Shown one piece after another: positions 39,708 through 41,290 of a stretch of 41,290 bases of DNA (position 1 is the first letter of the stretch; every line of letters begins with the position of its first letter). Made by a program: the position numbers and the translations under genes. Source of the DNA: CAYFUF01 sp964346245 (GTDB lineage: Bacteria; Bacillota; Clostridia; Tissierellales; Peptoniphilaceae); the NCBI GenBank assembly GCA_964346245.1, contig CAYFUF010000013.1, positions 1 to 41,290 of the forward strand, read 5' to 3'. Below the pieces are notes generated by a model. The model worked only from the letters and a program-made list of their open reading frames with translations, had not been told where the DNA came from and did no database searches.

Positions 39708-41290
39708 TTATTCTGGTTTGTATTCTGTTGGAACTTCAACACCAGCGGCATTTTTAGCAGCTAAGTAACCTGAAGTAAGAGCCCATCCCACATCTGCTCC
39801 AGGGATAGAGTCATTTCCTCTTGCGCCGCCAGAAACATCTCCCGCAGCATATAAACCTTCTATAATCTCACCATCANNNNNNNNNNNNNNNNNNNNNNNN
39901 NNNNNNNNNNNNNNNNNNNNNNNNNNNNNNNNNNNNNNNNNNNNNNNNNNNNNNNNNNNNNNNNNNNNNNNNNNNNTGCGCCGCCAGAAACATCTCCCGC
40001 AGCATATAAACCTTCTATAATCTCACCATCAAGTATCGCAGCAACATCTTCAATCGTATCAGCCTTCGTGAAGTATGGTCTGTGTTCCCCGTTAACTTCA
40101 ATCCAACTATCTAGCATCTCTTCACTAATTCCATATCCAGTTATATTGGATTGGAATAGATCGTATGTCGCTTGATCGAGGAAGAGGTAAAGCATAGCGT
40201 TTTTTTCCTGCTCCATGACAGCAACAATATCTTTGCCTGCTGCTCTCTCATTGATGACACGGTTACCATTCTTGTCTACGAGGATTCCAGAACCTCGCCA
40301 TGAAGCCATAGATCCATTGTAAGTTGACTTAGCAATACCTGGCATCCATTCGACACCATTTTCAAATAGCTCAACTTCGCCTTGGTTAACTACATCGGCA
40401 CCAATAGCTTGTGCCATCTCCTGACCTTCACCTTGAGACAACTGCGCACCATAGTAAACGAAGTTGTCTAAGCGCTCTGGAAGCCATTCGTTGCGAGCAG
40501 CGTAAGAACCAGAAGCTAATATTGTATTCTCAGCCAGAATCGTATAAGTATTGCCGTTAACGTCCTCTGCTTCGACACCAATAACCTTACCATTATCGTC
40601 TGTAATTAATGAGGTTGCTTTAGTCTCCATGAGCACGTCAACATCAGTTTCTTCCATCTTCAGGGCAAGAGCATTGGACAGACCTGCACCCGCACCTTCG
40701 TATTCCATAACACGGTCAACGCGGTTCTCCCCAAGTCGAATGAGAGATTGTGCAGGGCCTGCGCCGGCATATTCAATTGACCAATCAGTGACCATACCTA
40801 TGTATTCACTATATAGACGTAGGTCTTCTTCGATGCTAACCCCTCCGCCATTAATAAAATTATCTTCGTAAACTAAATCAACCGAGTCATCAGTGATGCC
40901 GTAAGTTTCTTCCTGCAACCTTGAGCCTGTGACTAAAGTCAAACCGCCACTAAACGCAGTGTGACCGCCTAGCATTGCATTCTTTTCAAGTAGGATAACG
41001 CTCAATCCTTCTTCATCAGCAGCGATAGCAGCGCTCATTCCAGCACCACCACCTACAACAATCATATCTGTGCTTAGTTCTTTATGCTCACCTTCTTCTT
41101 TCGCTACGGCAACTTTTAGTAATTCAACATTATCTGTTGCTTGGCCAGTAGCATCTTCTAGAGCGCTTTTAAAAGCGGTACTAGTAACGGTAGCTCCAGT
41201 GACGTTATCTAACTTAATCGTCTGATTTTCAATAGCTTGTTGAGTTAATCTTTCGATGGCAGGTTGACTAACAAATGCTGTTTCTTCCGA
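39708..41290 (-). CDS. FMN-binding / FAD-dependent reductase, flavocytochrome c family (5' end outside window; split by scaffold gap)
   Basis: Likely a flavin reductase for a small organic acceptor, related to fumarate and urocanate reductases. From the right edge: the end of an FMN_bind domain with DNVTGATVT, matching the ApbE flavinylation motif D-x-x-[ST]-G-A-[ST]-x-T. Then comes a FAD_binding_2 domain from VVGGGAG (41060), with GGHTAFSGG and IRLGENRVDRV. The C-terminal FAD strand is LYAAGDVSGGARGNDSIPGADVGWALTSG, and the gene ends at TAA 39708-39710. Removing the 100 N and one of two identical 55-base flanks joins both parts in one frame; as assembled the frame breaks. Between ADTIEDVAAI and LDGEIIEGLY about 65-70 residues usual in the family are missing. 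Any signal peptide would be beyond the edge. Confidence 0.85.
39822..39876. repeat. 55-base direct copy, left flank of the scaffold gap
   Basis: Identical over all 55 bases to 39977-40031. It encodes (minus strand) DGEIIEGLYAAGDVSGGA of the reductase. The copy ends exactly at the first N, as expected for contig ends that share one assembly k-mer. Confidence 0.97.
39877..39976. other. Scaffold gap of 100 N
   Basis: Exactly 100 N, a conventional size for a gap of unknown length. It lies inside the flavin reductase gene between two identical 55-base sequences. Confidence 0.99.
39977..40031. repeat. 55-base direct copy, right flank of the scaffold gap
   Basis: Same 55 bases as 39822-39876, beginning exactly at the last N. 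Its downstream context (from 40032) continues the upstream part of the reductase in frame. Confidence 0.97.

Overview
The window is one large block of conserved bacterial housekeeping genes, nearly all on the minus strand. Gene content and order are those of a Gram-positive Firmicute: PolC-type replicative polymerase, RnpM (YlxR), YlxM beside Ffh, KhpA, RbgA, TmcAL, RimP-NusA-IF2 and PlsX-AcpP-Rnc-SMC-FtsY. An anaerobic member of class Clostridia fits best. That rests on overall character, a three-subunit molybdenum hydroxylase and a flavinylated FAD reductase. I cannot name a genus. No rRNA, tRNA, CRISPR array, transposase or phage gene was seen, and no stretch over 300 bases lacks a gene.

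Layout from the left, given in the direction of minus-strand transcription within each unit: (1) rimP-nusA-rnpM-infB-rbfA-nrnA-truB-ribF (7789 down to 1; ribF runs off the edge), behind a good sigma-A promoter and a leader hairpin with a U-tract. (2) pyrH-frr-uppS-cdsA-rseP-ispG-polC (16801 to 7920), packed by short gaps and overlaps; dxr is missing from its usual place. (3) A FAD/2Fe-2S/molybdopterin hydroxylase operon (20450 to 16850), set between tsf and pyrH with its own promoter and two hairpins upstream. (4) rpsB-tsf (22201 to 20648). (5) rbgA-rnhB-yraN-dprA-topA (27398 to 22345). (6) ylxM-ffh-rpsP-khpA-rimM-trmD-rplS (31395 to 27440), with a near-consensus promoter and terminator. (7) plsX-acpP-rnc, a 20-bp hairpin, then smc-ftsY (38017 to 31517). 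(8) rpmF alone (38300 to 38121) behind a perfect consensus promoter, divergent from tmcAL (38516 to 39646), the only plus-strand gene. (9) A flavinylated FMN/FAD reductase (39708 to beyond 41290), interrupted by a 100-N scaffold gap flanked by the same 55 bases on both sides.

Together the genes cover translation initiation and ribosome maturation (IF2, RbfA, RimP, RimM, RbgA, S2, S16, L19, L32, EF-Ts, RRF), transcription elongation (NusA), RNA modification and decay (TruB, TrmD, TmcAL, NrnA, RNase III), membrane and isoprenoid lipid synthesis (PlsX, AcpP, CdsA, UppS, IspG), protein targeting (Ffh, FtsY) and chromosome maintenance (PolC, SMC, TopA, DprA, RNase HII).

Points of most interest: the molybdenum hydroxylase cassette inside a core operon; the scaffold gap, whose collapse restores one reading frame but leaves a reductase lacking a block of its usual catalytic region; a PolC whose PHP metal site looks degenerate; Glu-rich C-terminal tails on S2 and S16 plus an Asp/Glu-rich tail on NusA; and two promoter/terminator arrangements that look like built-in regulatory devices.
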